A program made the position numbers and the translations under genes. A stretch of DNA of 64,000 bases from JABAAE01 sp905480545 (lineage in GTDB: Bacteria; Planctomycetota; Planctomycetia; Pirellulales; Pirellulaceae), in NCBI GenBank assembly GCA_943788025.1, contig CALSOR010000004.1, forward strand, positions 496,001 to 560,000, written 5' to 3'. The notes beneath the pieces are model-generated. The model worked only from the letters and a program-made list of their open reading frames with translations, was not told the origin of the DNA and ran no database searches. Positions 26,948-34,856 of this stretch are shown piece after piece (position 1 is the stretch's first letter; the number at the start of each line of letters is the position of its first letter).

Positions 26948-28216
26948 ATGAGTATTTCAGTCAAGTGTCAATGTGGAATGACCTTTCAAGCGAAGCCGGA
27001 ATTGGCGGGCAAAAGAGTTAAATGTGGAAGTTGCAAGGCACCAATACTGATTCCTCAATCGGGCCAGTCAACAGGTCCGCCGCCAAGTTCGACCTCTGAA
27101 GTCTTTGTGGCTTGCCAATGTGGTCAACAATTTAAGGTTGCCACTCAATACGCTGGGCAACAAGTCAATTGTCCAAAATGCCAAGTCTCGCTTACGGTTC
27201 CAGGAGGCGCCTCGCCACCATCTCCTTCGACTGGTTTCCCAGTGCTTGATGGAGGGGGCAATCCAAAGACGAGGCAGCCACAAGCCCCGATCCCAAATCA
27301 ATCAGGCTTCTCGCCACCAGCGTCTCGCGATGTTCCGGCTCCGCCAAAATTATCACAATCAAACTTTAAATCAGGCGATTCCTGCCCTTTTCCGGGGATG
27401 TTGATCGAGTTGCTACTTCCACTCTTCAAAGATAGATCAGATCCGAACAAAGAGCGATTTACTCAGTTGCATTACCAACTATTTGGAATCGGCTACTGTG
27501 TATTTGCCGGATCGATTTTTCTGAACACTGTCATCACCTTATTCCGGTCCAACCCTCCATTGGATCAAGCGGTTTTTACACTGCTGGGGATTTTGGCGGC
27601 GATGATTTTGCTAGTTGGTTTGCATTTTGCGACGCATTGGGCGTTGTCATTAAGTCCTTCGATCATGAAAAATCCGATGTACTCCATTTCATCGGAACGA
27701 CATCTTCATATTATGGCGACGCCCCTGATGCTGACCGGTATAGGCGTAGCAATCTATGGCTTTTTGGGGCTGTACGAAGGATTCAAAGGAAGTTCAGATT
27801 CCTCCGTAATTTTAACAGCAGGTCTTAGCATTGGTGGCGGACTGGCGTTGATCGTGTTGACGCTTCGTTCCGTGCTCAATCCGGCTCAGGTGGGTGTCCG
27901 CGAAGATTCGTCGGCTACTTTTGCCGAAACGATTCTGGGAATGTCTGCTGTGTTTTCTCGAGCACCATTGTACAGTGCCCAGCTGATCTATCCGATTTCA
28001 TTGGGGATCCTTGCAATTGGATCTGTCCTTGCGTTTTTTATCCAGTTAACTGCTAATCCTATACTGATCGTGGCGGTGCTGTCATTGGTATCTGTCGGCG
28101 CAGTCGGAACGCTATTTCCGATCATCGCGTATGTCATTGCTTTTTCCGGCATGCTGACGATTGAATTGCTCCAGGCGATTTTCGAAATACGAAGGAACAC
28201 AAAATCTTCAAAATAG
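26948..28216 (+). CDS. double zinc-ribbon multi-pass membrane protein
   Basis: 422 residues. Two zinc-ribbon-like units lie at the N-terminus: CQCGMTFQAKPELAGKRVKC with GSC (about 8-31) and CQCGQQFKVATQYAG…NCPKC (about 56-78), both of the CxCG…CxxC type common in planctomycete proteins. A Pro/Ser-rich linker (about 85-145) follows, then about six hydrophobic segments between residues 175 and 410 (for example GYCVFAGSIFLNTVITLF and PIIAYVIAFSGMLTIELL). The ribbons should be cytoplasmic. The function is unknown. Upstream spacing of about 190 bp suggests its own promoter. Confidence 0.7.
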   Translation: MSISVKCQCGMTFQAKPELAGKRVKCGSCKAPILIPQSGQSTGPPPSSTSEVFVACQCGQQFKVATQYAGQQVNCPKCQVSLTVPGGASPPSPSTGFPVLDGGGNPKTRQPQAPIPNQSGFSPPASRDVPAPPKLSQSNFKSGDSCPFPGMLIELLLPLFKDRSDPNKERFTQLHYQLFGIGYCVFAGSIFLNTVITLFRSNPPLDQAVFTLLGILAAMILLVGLHFATHWALSLSPSIMKNPMYSISSERHLHIMATPLMLTGIGVAIYGFLGLYEGFKGSSDSSVILTAGLSIGGGLALIVLTLRSVLNPAQVGVREDSSATFAETILGMSAVFSRAPLYSAQLIYPISLGILAIGSVLAFFIQLTANPILIVAVLSLVSVGAVGTLFPIIAYVIAFSGMLTIELLQAIFEIRRNTKSSK

Positions 28217-28340
28217 GAAGTATTCAAATTAGTGTCCTTGAGTTTTTGGCACGGCATTAATCATTGCGAGGTGAAAAGAATAAGCAATCGCTTGTAAGTC
28301 GCTCAAACCTGTGGTGAGTAAATGTGGTCAAAACCAAAAA

Positions 28341-28380
28341 CCGGTACCTGACACCATTTCTCTCCTGACACCATTTCTCT
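28341..28380. repeat. dispersed repeat, GGTACCTGACACC (inverted copy)
   Basis: CCGGTACCTGACACCATTTC followed by TCTCCTGACACCATTTCTCT: two close copies of the CCTGACACCATT unit, in inverse orientation to the copies at 23921 and 32510. It sits between the zinc-ribbon gene and an IS relic. Confidence 0.6.
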
Positions 28381-28544
28381 GTCCCCACTCCCGCCGCCCA
28401 ATGGCTGCGAGAAAACAAAATCATCGATTAGCGATGAATTAAATGTACCGTTGGAGCAAACTCCTGTTACCGCTCACGCAGAAGCGAGCGAGCGAAAGGG
28501 CGAACTGCTTCAATCCTAATGCCGGATAACGTAAGCCTGGCTTT

Positions 28545-28722
28545 CTCTTTTTTTTGACAACACTTAATCCCGCCGCTGCTGCGCCCGGACCGAATTCGTC
28601 TTCAATTTCGGCAAACTTGGTCGGACTTCCCAAGCCACCTTGGCCAAACTTTCAGCTTCCAACGGTTCGCTGAGTTCGTTTTCTCTTCCTCAACATGCTT
28701 GTTCGATTTTTTGAGCCTACGG
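28545..28722 (+). mobile_element. right-end relic of the DDE insertion sequence
   Basis: CGCCGCTGCTGCGCCCGGAC and GAATTCGTCTTCAATTTCGG match the tail that follows the transposase stop in copies 1 and 2 (GGTCGCTGCTGCGC…). The relic ends with TGTTCGATTTTTTGAGCC, a decayed form of the right inverted repeat. No transposase coding remains. The 490 bp that follow contain a basic open frame (28699-29022) that I do not accept as a gene. Confidence 0.6.
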
Positions 28723-28991
28723 GCGTGGTTCCGTCTGTTTTCGGAAAACTGGAAGTGGTCAGCCCTTCGGGTGACGAAGTTCGACGCCCAACGCCTATAC
28801 TGGCAGACGACGTTAAACTACAAATGCGGCTTGCGGTATTTGTCGTATTCACACAAATTCCATCGCACGACTCGCTTGGGGGTGCGTCACGTGATTTCGA
28901 GACTACTGGGCCGGTTTGGACGAAGGTTGAGTCCTGCGATTTCGGTCTTCACCGCCTCCGCTAAATCTTGCAAACCGTTTTGTAGAGACAC

Positions 28992-29035
28992 CAAACAAGA
29001 TAGGCTCGCCAGAAAGAACTGACGAGCCTTGTTTG
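28992..29035. terminator. long hairpin, possible bidirectional terminator
   Basis: CAAACAAGATAGGCTCGCCAG, loop AAAGAA, CTGACGAGCCTTGTTTG form a stem of about 16 pairs with a 3-nt bulge. There is no long T-run on either side, so intrinsic termination is only possible. It lies in the empty stretch between the IS relic and the lipoprotein gene. Confidence 0.35.
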
Positions 29036-29215
29036 AATCGAGACGGGTTGCAACTTCGGCGTGGGTGGAGGCGGTCACTAGATTACCAAACGGTCACCGT
29101 TTTTATCGAGCGAATCCTCGCCATTTTTAGGACGATTTACCCAAATCGAACCAGAAAATCACAAAGGTAATTCAAGCCGAAGATATTGAGATTTGAAGGT
29201 GTGGGCGAGATGCCG

Positions 29216-29500
29216 TTACTTCTGTCGTTTCTTTAGGTCCGCTTCCAAATTTTTAATGAATTTCAGGCGGGCATCGAGTTCACTTCCTTTAAAAGTCGCG
29301 CGGGCTGCTGCTTCTCCGGAAGGTCGAAACGATATTAAAAATCCTACCTGTTCCTCTGCTGACAGCCTGTCAAAAATCTCGATCGTATCTTCACGTGCCT
29401 TCTGTAAAGCTGGGTCCAGTTTTTCACCACCACAGCCTAAAAATTGAACTAAAAATACAAGTAGCAGAAGTTGAAGAAATTTTAGGTGCAATTTTGCCAT
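29216..29500 (-). CDS. small lipoprotein
   Basis: 94 residues from ATG 29500, taken over the longer frame because it starts a lipoprotein signal: MAKLHLKFLQLLLLVFLVQF then LGC (Cys about 23) as lipobox. The mature part is about 70 residues, helical and charged (EDTIEIFDRLSAEEQVGFLI, ending NLEADLKKRQK). No family is recognised. Export to the cell envelope is inferred from the signal. The 340 bp beyond its start, up to the FGE fragment, hold no convincing gene. Confidence 0.6.
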   Translation of the reverse strand: MAKLHLKFLQLLLLVFLVQFLGCGGEKLDPALQKAREDTIEIFDRLSAEEQVGFLISFRPSGEAAARATFKGSELDARLKFIKNLEADLKKRQK

Positions 29501-29845
29501 TAAAAACTTTCGTAAGAAATGAGGGAATGAAGAGCTGTTGTTAATGCGTGTCGCACCATCTTTTTGTCTCACAAATCGAAAAATTTTCCAAGATTTGCGA
29601 AATCCAATAACGGCAGGGATCTTTGAACTGTGCGTCAATAACTCAGTCGAAGCGTAAACCACGTTGGCTATCGTATAACTTCCCAGCAACGATGATTCAA
29701 TTTAGATGCTCACCGCGAATATGATTTTGCTGTACCCCAAAACGCGAGTAACGCGGTTTCGAGCATTACAATCCATTTGAACCCTTTTCGAGCCAAGTTT
29801 TGAATATCTGGGTCACGCAATTTACCATCAACAGAAAGCTGGCGA

Positions 29846-30359
29846 GTGGCCAGAAACCCTGTCGAAAGCGTGAAATGGGACGATGCAGTGGAGTTTTGTC
29901 GAAAGCTGTCAGAGCTCCCGACAGAAAAGGCGGCTGGTCATGTCTATCGACTTCCCACAGAAGCCGAGTTGGAGTTTGCGTGCCGGGCGGGTGCAACGAC
30001 TAAGTACAGTTTCGGCGACGATAAATCTAAACTTGGCGACTACGCCTGGTACATCGATAACTCAAACGACAAGACTCATCCGATTGGTAAAAAGAAACCA
30101 AACGCTTGGGGCCTGTACGACATGCACGGAAACGTTTGGGAATGGTTTCAGGATTACTACGCACCACATTCGAAAGGTCCTGTGACAGATCCAACGGGAG
30201 CCAAAACGGGCTCCCTCCGGGTGTTCCGGGGGTGGCAGCCGGGACGACCCCGCCAGGTTCTGCCTGTCGTCGTTTCGCAACGTCAACGTGCCGACGAGCA
30301 GGTTCAACATCCTGGGCTTTCGTGTGGCCCGAGGTCCAGCGAGCAAGCAAGCCAAGTGA
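29846..30359 (+). pseudogene. formylglycine-generating enzyme-like (FGE-sulfatase) fragment
   Basis: The frame reads RNPVESVKWDDAVEFCRKLS, then YRLPTEAELEFACRAG…, FGDDKSKLGDYAWY…, KKPNAWGLYDMHGNVWEW…, the core of the FGE-sulfatase/SUMF1 family. After RVFRG a run of five G at 30228-30232 shifts the frame. The other frame continues GSRDDPARFC…NILGFRVARG and stops at 30357-30359. The N-terminal third of the domain is missing. In intact planctomycete genomes such proteins are often secreted and linked to sulfatases or kinases; neither is adjacent here. Considered a 5'-truncated, frameshifted remnant. Confidence 0.75.
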
Positions 30360-30452
30360 GTAGGCAAGGTCGTTAGGATGCGAAAAGGCGGAGCCCGCAG
30401 ACACCGCACCGAGCGGCGCCTTGAAAAACAATGCCATTGGCCAGAGAGACCA

Positions 30453-32372
30453 TCACCAAAGCGGCAGACGATTGGGTTTGGACCAGCGAATTCGTGCCAA
30501 CAGAACGTCACCACGATAACCCGCTCGCGGCATCCACTCGCCAACGGTTACCCATGACTCATGGGGGCTAACGTTTGTCACGTTGAAGTTGCCCATCAAT
30601 GCCACCTGGTCGGGAGTATTCAATCCATCACCTACCAAAGGCAGAACCACACGCTCGGACGCTTTAACGAGACATCGCTTTTCTGGATCAACTCGGGCTA
30701 GGTAGAGAGGTGATCGCCAGCGAATCACGTTGACGTTAGATTCATCTTTCCGTGTATATACGAGAAACAGGCCGTCACTGTGGAGCAGCCAGTGTTGCTG
30801 GGTCGTCGACATCTCCAATTTCGTTCCATCATCCCAGGCCCAAGCACGCTTGGGATCCCAATGCAGCCCATCGCCACTGACGCTCATATAACCTTTTCCG
30901 TCTTCCGCACGAATGGTCATCCAAAACATGTCCGCAAAACTCGCAACACTCGGTTCCAACAGGCCACGGCCGTGGAGGTGTTTTAAAGGAGGTCCGACTT
31001 TTTTGACCTTTAGCTCATGGCCGTCGTATGTCGCTTGCACGCCGGCAACCATTCGATGCTCTGCCTTGGGGCCGAAGGTAAACGCCATCTGGACTTGGCC
31101 GTCAGGCATTACGACGCGTTGACCGCAGTTGTTGGAATAAATGAATGCGCCCCGAGGGTCATCCCACTTGAGGATCTTTCGGTCTGACCAGCTTTTATCG
31201 GCATTCCGAATGGCGTACAGCGGATAACGGGGCAATTGCTCTTCGCGAGCGAAATACTCCCCTTTGTAAAAAACGACATGCCCAAGCGCGATCACCGTGT
31301 TGGTGGGCGAGTGATATTGGGGCGTCACATCGCAAACGGCAGCTTTGAGATTGTCACTACGCCCGGAAACTGGCTGTCGACCGAAGGCGGCGATCGGTTG
31401 CGGATTACTCCAGGTCTTGCCCTTGTCTTTTGAAATCGACCAGTGCACTGGTCCGAAATAATCAGACCCACCGATTTTTTGCAATGTCATTAGCGCCATC
31501 GGTTTGCCATCCTTGCCGGGAATCATGCAAGCCCGAGGATGAAACCAGGAAAGACTCTTTCCATCGCGGTTATTCCACAAAGTTTCTTTTGTAATGGACG
31601 CGATCAATCCTTCGGCAGAGGCGCCTTGTGAAATGGCAACCGATAAATGCTCGGTGATCAGCTGGTGACCACGACTATTGGGATGCATACCATCGAGCAA
31701 AAGATCTTGCACAGATCGTCCTTCGTGTTTGCCATACGAACCAAATTCCCCGTAAACGTCCACCAACTGGACTTTCTCCTCTTTGGCAATTTTGCGAACA
31801 ACCTTGGCATAATGTTTCAAAAGGATATTAAATCCATCGTCGTCGTTTGGATCGTAAGGCGATTTGCCATACAGGGTTTTCAGTTTTTCTGTCCAACCCA
31901 TTTTGTTAGGCGTCATCAAAATGACCTTGCAATCACTTGCTATTAAGGTCTGACAAAAATAACGCAGGTTCTTTTCAAAGGACTCCAGATCCACACGAGC
32001 TTTTGTTGCAGGTGGACTACGCCAAACATCGACCGCCGCGTCATTGATCCCAAATTGAATGATGACTAATTCTGGGCTGCGATCTAGAACATCTCTTTGA
32101 AACCGTTGGCGAGCATCATTGGTCGTGTTGCCACCCATTCCCGCATTGATAACTCGCACCGGTGCTTCCACTGTCCCCAGACTCGCTGCCAATAATCTCG
32201 AGTAGACTTCGAGGTTGCCGCGGGGCGCTGTCGTCGAATCGCCAAAGGCAACAATGGTGCGTGGCAGCTCGTCACACATCGCGCTCGCCGAGACACACAG
32301 CAAACCTCCAATGATGGCGATCATGCGAAGCGAGCGAAAAGTAAATGAGCCTTCTGGCCTTTCCCTGCACAT
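30453..32372 (-). CDS. secreted SGNH/GDSL hydrolase fused to a BNR-type beta-propeller
   Basis: About 639 residues from ATG 32372, chosen since it gives a compact signal (FRSLRMIAIIGGLLCVSASA); the frame opens at 32465. Residues about 38-245 are an SGNH hydrolase: block I FGDST with Ser46, block II GMGGN, block III FGIND, block V DGMHPN with the Asp/His pair. The rest has a sialidase/BNR-like propeller with an Asp box (SKDKGKTW) and weaker repeats (GDGLHW). The combination suggests deacylation of a polysaccharide with the propeller binding or cleaving glycan. The substrate is unknown. It is convergent with the FGE fragment and stands alone. Confidence 0.75.
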   Translation of the reverse strand: MCRERPEGSFTFRSLRMIAIIGGLLCVSASAMCDELPRTIVAFGDSTTAPRGNLEVYSRLLAASLGTVEAPVRVINAGMGGNTTNDARQRFQRDVLDRSPELVIIQFGINDAAVDVWRSPPATKARVDLESFEKNLRYFCQTLIASDCKVILMTPNKMGWTEKLKTLYGKSPYDPNDDDGFNILLKHYAKVVRKIAKEEKVQLVDVYGEFGSYGKHEGRSVQDLLLDGMHPNSRGHQLITEHLSVAISQGASAEGLIASITKETLWNNRDGKSLSWFHPRACMIPGKDGKPMALMTLQKIGGSDYFGPVHWSISKDKGKTWSNPQPIAAFGRQPVSGRSDNLKAAVCDVTPQYHSPTNTVIALGHVVFYKGEYFAREEQLPRYPLYAIRNADKSWSDRKILKWDDPRGAFIYSNNCGQRVVMPDGQVQMAFTFGPKAEHRMVAGVQATYDGHELKVKKVGPPLKHLHGRGLLEPSVASFADMFWMTIRAEDGKGYMSVSGDGLHWDPKRAWAWDDGTKLEMSTTQQHWLLHSDGLFLVYTRKDESNVNVIRWRSPLYLARVDPEKRCLVKASERVVLPLVGDGLNTPDQVALMGNFNVTNVSPHESWVTVGEWMPRAGYRGDVLLARIRWSKPNRLPLW

Positions 32373-32509
32373 GGATATGGCACCCCGAAATTTGACGAAT
32401 TGGTAGAATCGCTGGTTGAATGTCCGTTGCAGATTTGGCAAGTTGCTAACTCCCCTCGGCTTCATCGACCAATGAAATATAGCCGAAATTTTGTAAGCAT
32501 GTCTTTGTG

Positions 32510-32545
32510 CATATGAATGGTGTCAGGTATCTTTCGTTCGTTCCT
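32510..32545. repeat. dispersed repeat, GGTGTCAGGTATC
   Basis: ATATGAATGGTGTCAGGTATCTTTCGTTCG, a copy of the GGTGTCAGGTACC repeat followed by TTCGTTCG, which resembles 24851-24892. It truncates the second hsdR-like relic on one side. Confidence 0.55.
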
Positions 32546-32549
32546 TACG

Positions 32550-32620
32550 CACGATTGTTTCTTGTAATTCTCGGCCTGCTCGAAAATCATCTTGAATAAA
32601 CGACTCCGATCGAAAGGCAT
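32550..32620 (-). pseudogene. second hsdR C-terminus-like relic
   Basis: The minus strand encodes MPFDRSRLFKMIFEQAENYK, matching the last part of the better-preserved hsdR relic at 33007 (PPVDRDEVYNEIFEQAENFK). It is cut off by the dispersed repeat at 32510-32545. Only about 24 codons can be recognised. Confidence 0.4.
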
Positions 32621-32675
32621 TAATAATTTCGATGACAATAAGCCGTTTATCGGGAGAACACCGTAATCGTAATGG

Positions 32676-33014
32676 CTATTGCCCAACACAGTGAAGGAAC
32701 GGCGAAAAAAGCACTGTCCAGTTTTTGATGCTAGTCAAAATCGAATACAAGCCAAAAGCAAATGAGGCCAAGGCTGGCAATGCTGTAGTCCCAAACAGTA
32801 TCCATTCTAAAAGCTCCAAATACCTCATGGCAACGAAGGCTTTTCCGTAGACTGGGTCCGTATTAGGAATCGAAATCACTATCAAATGAATAGTTAGAGT
32901 GGCAATGACCGCAATGCCTACCCAAACTACAAAGCAAATTGCGGTTACTTTGTTAGCAGTTGAAAACCCGTTTTGGGGCGAGATTTCAATTGGATTGTTG
33001 TCTGATTTATTCAT
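32676..33014 (-). CDS. small two-helix membrane protein, C-terminus replaced by repeat
   Basis: About 112 residues from ATG 33014. That ATG overlaps the end codons of the hsdR relic (…CATGAATAA), suggesting translational coupling, so I prefer it to the longer frame. Two hydrophobic segments are seen: VTAICFVVWVGIAVIATLTI (about 22-48) and a second at about 70-95 (LFGTTALPALASFAFGLYSI). The last residues (NWTVLFSPFLHCVGQ) are encoded by a dispersed CACTGTCCAGTTTTT repeat, so the native C-terminus is probably lost. The function is unknown; its position suggests an accessory of the restriction locus. Confidence 0.5.
   Translation of the reverse strand: MNKSDNNPIEISPQNGFSTANKVTAICFVVWVGIAVIATLTIHLIVISIPNTDPVYGKAFVAMRYLELLEWILFGTTALPALASFAFGLYSILTSIKNWTVLFSPFLHCVGQ
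32706..32730. repeat. dispersed repeat, GCACTGTCCAGTTTTT
   Basis: AAAAAAGCACTGTCCAGTTTTTGAT shares GCACTGTCCAGTTTTT with 23974-23989, and CACTGT(CC) with the palindrome inside both transposase copies. It forms the 3' end of the small membrane protein gene. Confidence 0.6.
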
Positions 33015-33250
33015 GCCGATGCTTTTTGAAATTCTCGGCTTGCTCGAAAATCTCGTTGTAGACTTCATCCCGATCGACTGGCGGGTACTTGTGCTTGGCC
33101 AGCACCAGAATCAAATCCACTTTTAATTCGGCCTTGATGTCACCACTAGCATTCCAATCGGTGTATTTTGCCTTGTCATCGACGATCTCCTTCACAACCT
33201 TCGCCAGATCGATCAGTTTGTCCTCTGGGTACGAGAAGTCGAAGGTGTCA
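33007..33250 (-). pseudogene. hsdR: type I restriction enzyme HsdR C-terminal fragment
   Basis: The minus-strand frame encodes FDFSYPEDKLIDLAKVVKEI, then VDDKAKYTDWN…ELKVDLILVLAKHKYPPVDR and DEVYNEIFEQAENFKKHRHE, ending with a stop. This matches the extreme C-terminus of type I restriction subunit R (…LKVDLI.LLAK.GYPPV..DEVY..IFEQAENFKK). The remaining several hundred residues, the motor domain, and the hsdM and hsdS genes are absent. Upstream it breaks at GTGTCAAAAAGATGTC. It is a remnant of a lost restriction system; the downstream small membrane gene overlaps its stop codon. Confidence 0.65.
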
Positions 33251-33325
33251 AAAAGATGTCAACTACCGTTTGCTAGTACCACATGCCTTTGCGAGGTCTA
33301 TGAAAACGATGGAATTCCTCGCGTT

Positions 33326-33541
33326 TTATCCGTGATTCCACCACGCACCAACTTTTGCATGGATGAAAATACCAATTCCAAGCAGCATACCGACCAACGA
33401 ATACGAGCCTATGTGACCACCATCGTTAGCTGCGATTCCCAATCCGAAAACACATGCGCTGAGAAATGCCACGAATGCGCCGATCAGCATCAAGGCTTTC
33501 CACTTTTTGCCGGTTTGCTCGGTAGTTTGGACCGATCCCAT
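33326..33541 (-). CDS. small two-helix membrane protein
   Basis: 71 residues from ATG 33541: MGSVQTTEQTGKKWKALMLI, then hydrophobic segments (GAFVAFLSACVFGLGIAA and YSLVGMLLGIGIFIHAKV) and the ending GAWWNHG. Short proteins with two helices and a GxWWxHG end are common in planctomycetes, but I know no function. It starts 24 bp from the integrase frame and points away from it; the frame itself runs on antisense into the integrase gene, so a start upstream of 33541 is unlikely. Confidence 0.5.
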   Translation of the reverse strand: MGSVQTTEQTGKKWKALMLIGAFVAFLSACVFGLGIAANDGGHIGSYSLVGMLLGIGIFIHAKVGAWWNHG

Positions 33542-33565
33542 CGGATGACCAATTAGCCTTGTTTC

Positions 33566-34831
33566 TTGAACGAAAACGTCCGCTTGTTGCAATACAATCT
33601 CGCCAACGGTAAGCGGGCGACGTTTCGTTTCTCGGGCGTTAGGGAAACCGAAGCCGAGAAAACCAGAGTCAAAATCGAGGATTTGGTCACCAGTCTCAAA
33701 ACCGAGATCAAACCGGATAAAGAAACGCAAAACTGGCTGCTGAAATCGGCCAACATGGAACTGATCGAGCAACTCGAATCACTCGGACTTTGTGACCAAT
33801 GCCAAGAAGTTCTCGATGAGCGTTTTGACCGTAACCGGACGAAAGCAATCACCGTCTCGAACTTCGTTGAATGGTACGCGGACGCTCGAAAAGGCGACAC
33901 GGAGCCGTCCACGCTGCGTAAGATCAAGTCATCCCTGAATCAGCTTAGGGAATATCTTGCCGAACACGAATCCATCCAGACCGTTGACCAGATCACAACC
34001 GAGACTGCTTTCCGTTTTCAGCTACATCGAAAGAAAGACAAGGCTACAACAACCGTTGCAAAGGATGTCAAAGTTTGCAAAACCGCATTTACCTTTGCCA
34101 TGAAAGCGGGAAAGGTTCTATCAAATCCGTTCTCCGAACTGAAAGCAGGTTCTGAGGTCAATCTAGACGGGCAATTTATCTTGCCAATTACCGATTACGA
34201 AAGACTGATTGAAGCCTGCCCCAATTCGACTTGGCGAGTGATCATCGCCTTGGGGCGAATCGGCGGTTTGCGAGAACCGAGCGAACTGGTTGGATTGAAA
34301 TGGGAACACGTAAATTGGCATACCGGCAAAATCTTAATCACGTCGCCCAAAACCAAACGGTACGGGAAGGCCCAGCGGGAGATTCCATTATTTCAGAGAC
34401 TCGAAATTGAATTGCGTGAACACTGGGAACTGACGGGCAAAAATTCCGAGTACGTAATTGACGATCCCAAACTGCGAACAAAAAACGTTAACCTCAGAAA
34501 GGCGTTTCACTCCATTCGAGAAAAAGCAGGTGTTCCAGTCTTTCCAAATCCCTTTCGTAATCTTCGCTTGTCGGCAGCCAATGACCTTTGCCGCTTAGAG
34601 GGCATCACGACCAAGACTGTTACAGAGTGGTTTGGCCATGACATCACAACGGCGCTAAAGCATTACCATCGAGTAATGGAATCAGATTTCCAGCTGGCCA
34701 GACAGGGTGATCCGTTTGCGGACCGTTCTAAGAGTCACCCAAAAAAAGGTGACGTAAAAAGTGACGTAAGCACGCCCGAGAATGGGGTAGAACAAGGGAG
34801 CAGAGAAAAAAAAAGCCCTGCTATTCGTTAA
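33566..34831 (+). CDS. tyrosine recombinase / integrase
   Basis: 421 residues from TTG 33566; the true N-terminus may be a little different, as no ribosome-binding site is seen. An Arg-rich N-terminal part, a SAM-like core-binding domain (about 95-195) and a catalytic domain (about 205-385) can be seen. Catalytic candidates are Arg in GLREPSELVGL, Lys in SPKTKRYGKAQREIPL, Arg in FRNLRLSAAND, His in EWFGHD and nucleophile Tyr in KHYHRV. The usual His of the HxxR box is replaced by Arg, as in other planctomycete integrases (RNLR type). The gene ends 25 bp from the 3' end of tRNA-Glu, the usual place for an integrase of an element inserted at a tRNA; its stop lies in the tRNA terminator hairpin. 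Confidence 0.85.
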   Translation: MNENVRLLQYNLANGKRATFRFSGVRETEAEKTRVKIEDLVTSLKTEIKPDKETQNWLLKSANMELIEQLESLGLCDQCQEVLDERFDRNRTKAITVSNFVEWYADARKGDTEPSTLRKIKSSLNQLREYLAEHESIQTVDQITTETAFRFQLHRKKDKATTTVAKDVKVCKTAFTFAMKAGKVLSNPFSELKAGSEVNLDGQFILPITDYERLIEACPNSTWRVIIALGRIGGLREPSELVGLKWEHVNWHTGKILITSPKTKRYGKAQREIPLFQRLEIELREHWELTGKNSEYVIDDPKLRTKNVNLRKAFHSIREKAGVPVFPNPFRNLRLSAANDLCRLEGITTKTVTEWFGHDITTALKHYHRVMESDFQLARQGDPFADRSKSHPKKGDVKSDVSTPENGVEQGSREKKSPAIR

Positions 34832-34840
34832 TAGCAGGGC
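34806..34840 (-). terminator. rho-independent terminator of tRNA-Glu
   Basis: On the minus strand GCCCTGCTATT, loop AACG, AATAGCAGGGC is followed by nine T. The stem is 11 perfect pairs. It lies 17 bp after the tRNA 3' end and also contains the integrase stop codon (34829-34831). Confidence 0.85.
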
Positions 34841-34856
34841 ATAAATGTGCACATAG

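Noticed and set aside
28699..29022. Basic 107-codon frame (…FSENWKWSALRVTKF…) after the IS relic
   Set aside because: No family recognised, overlaps another frame of similar length, and starts within the IS end relic; it may be a fragment of an old gene but cannot be supported.
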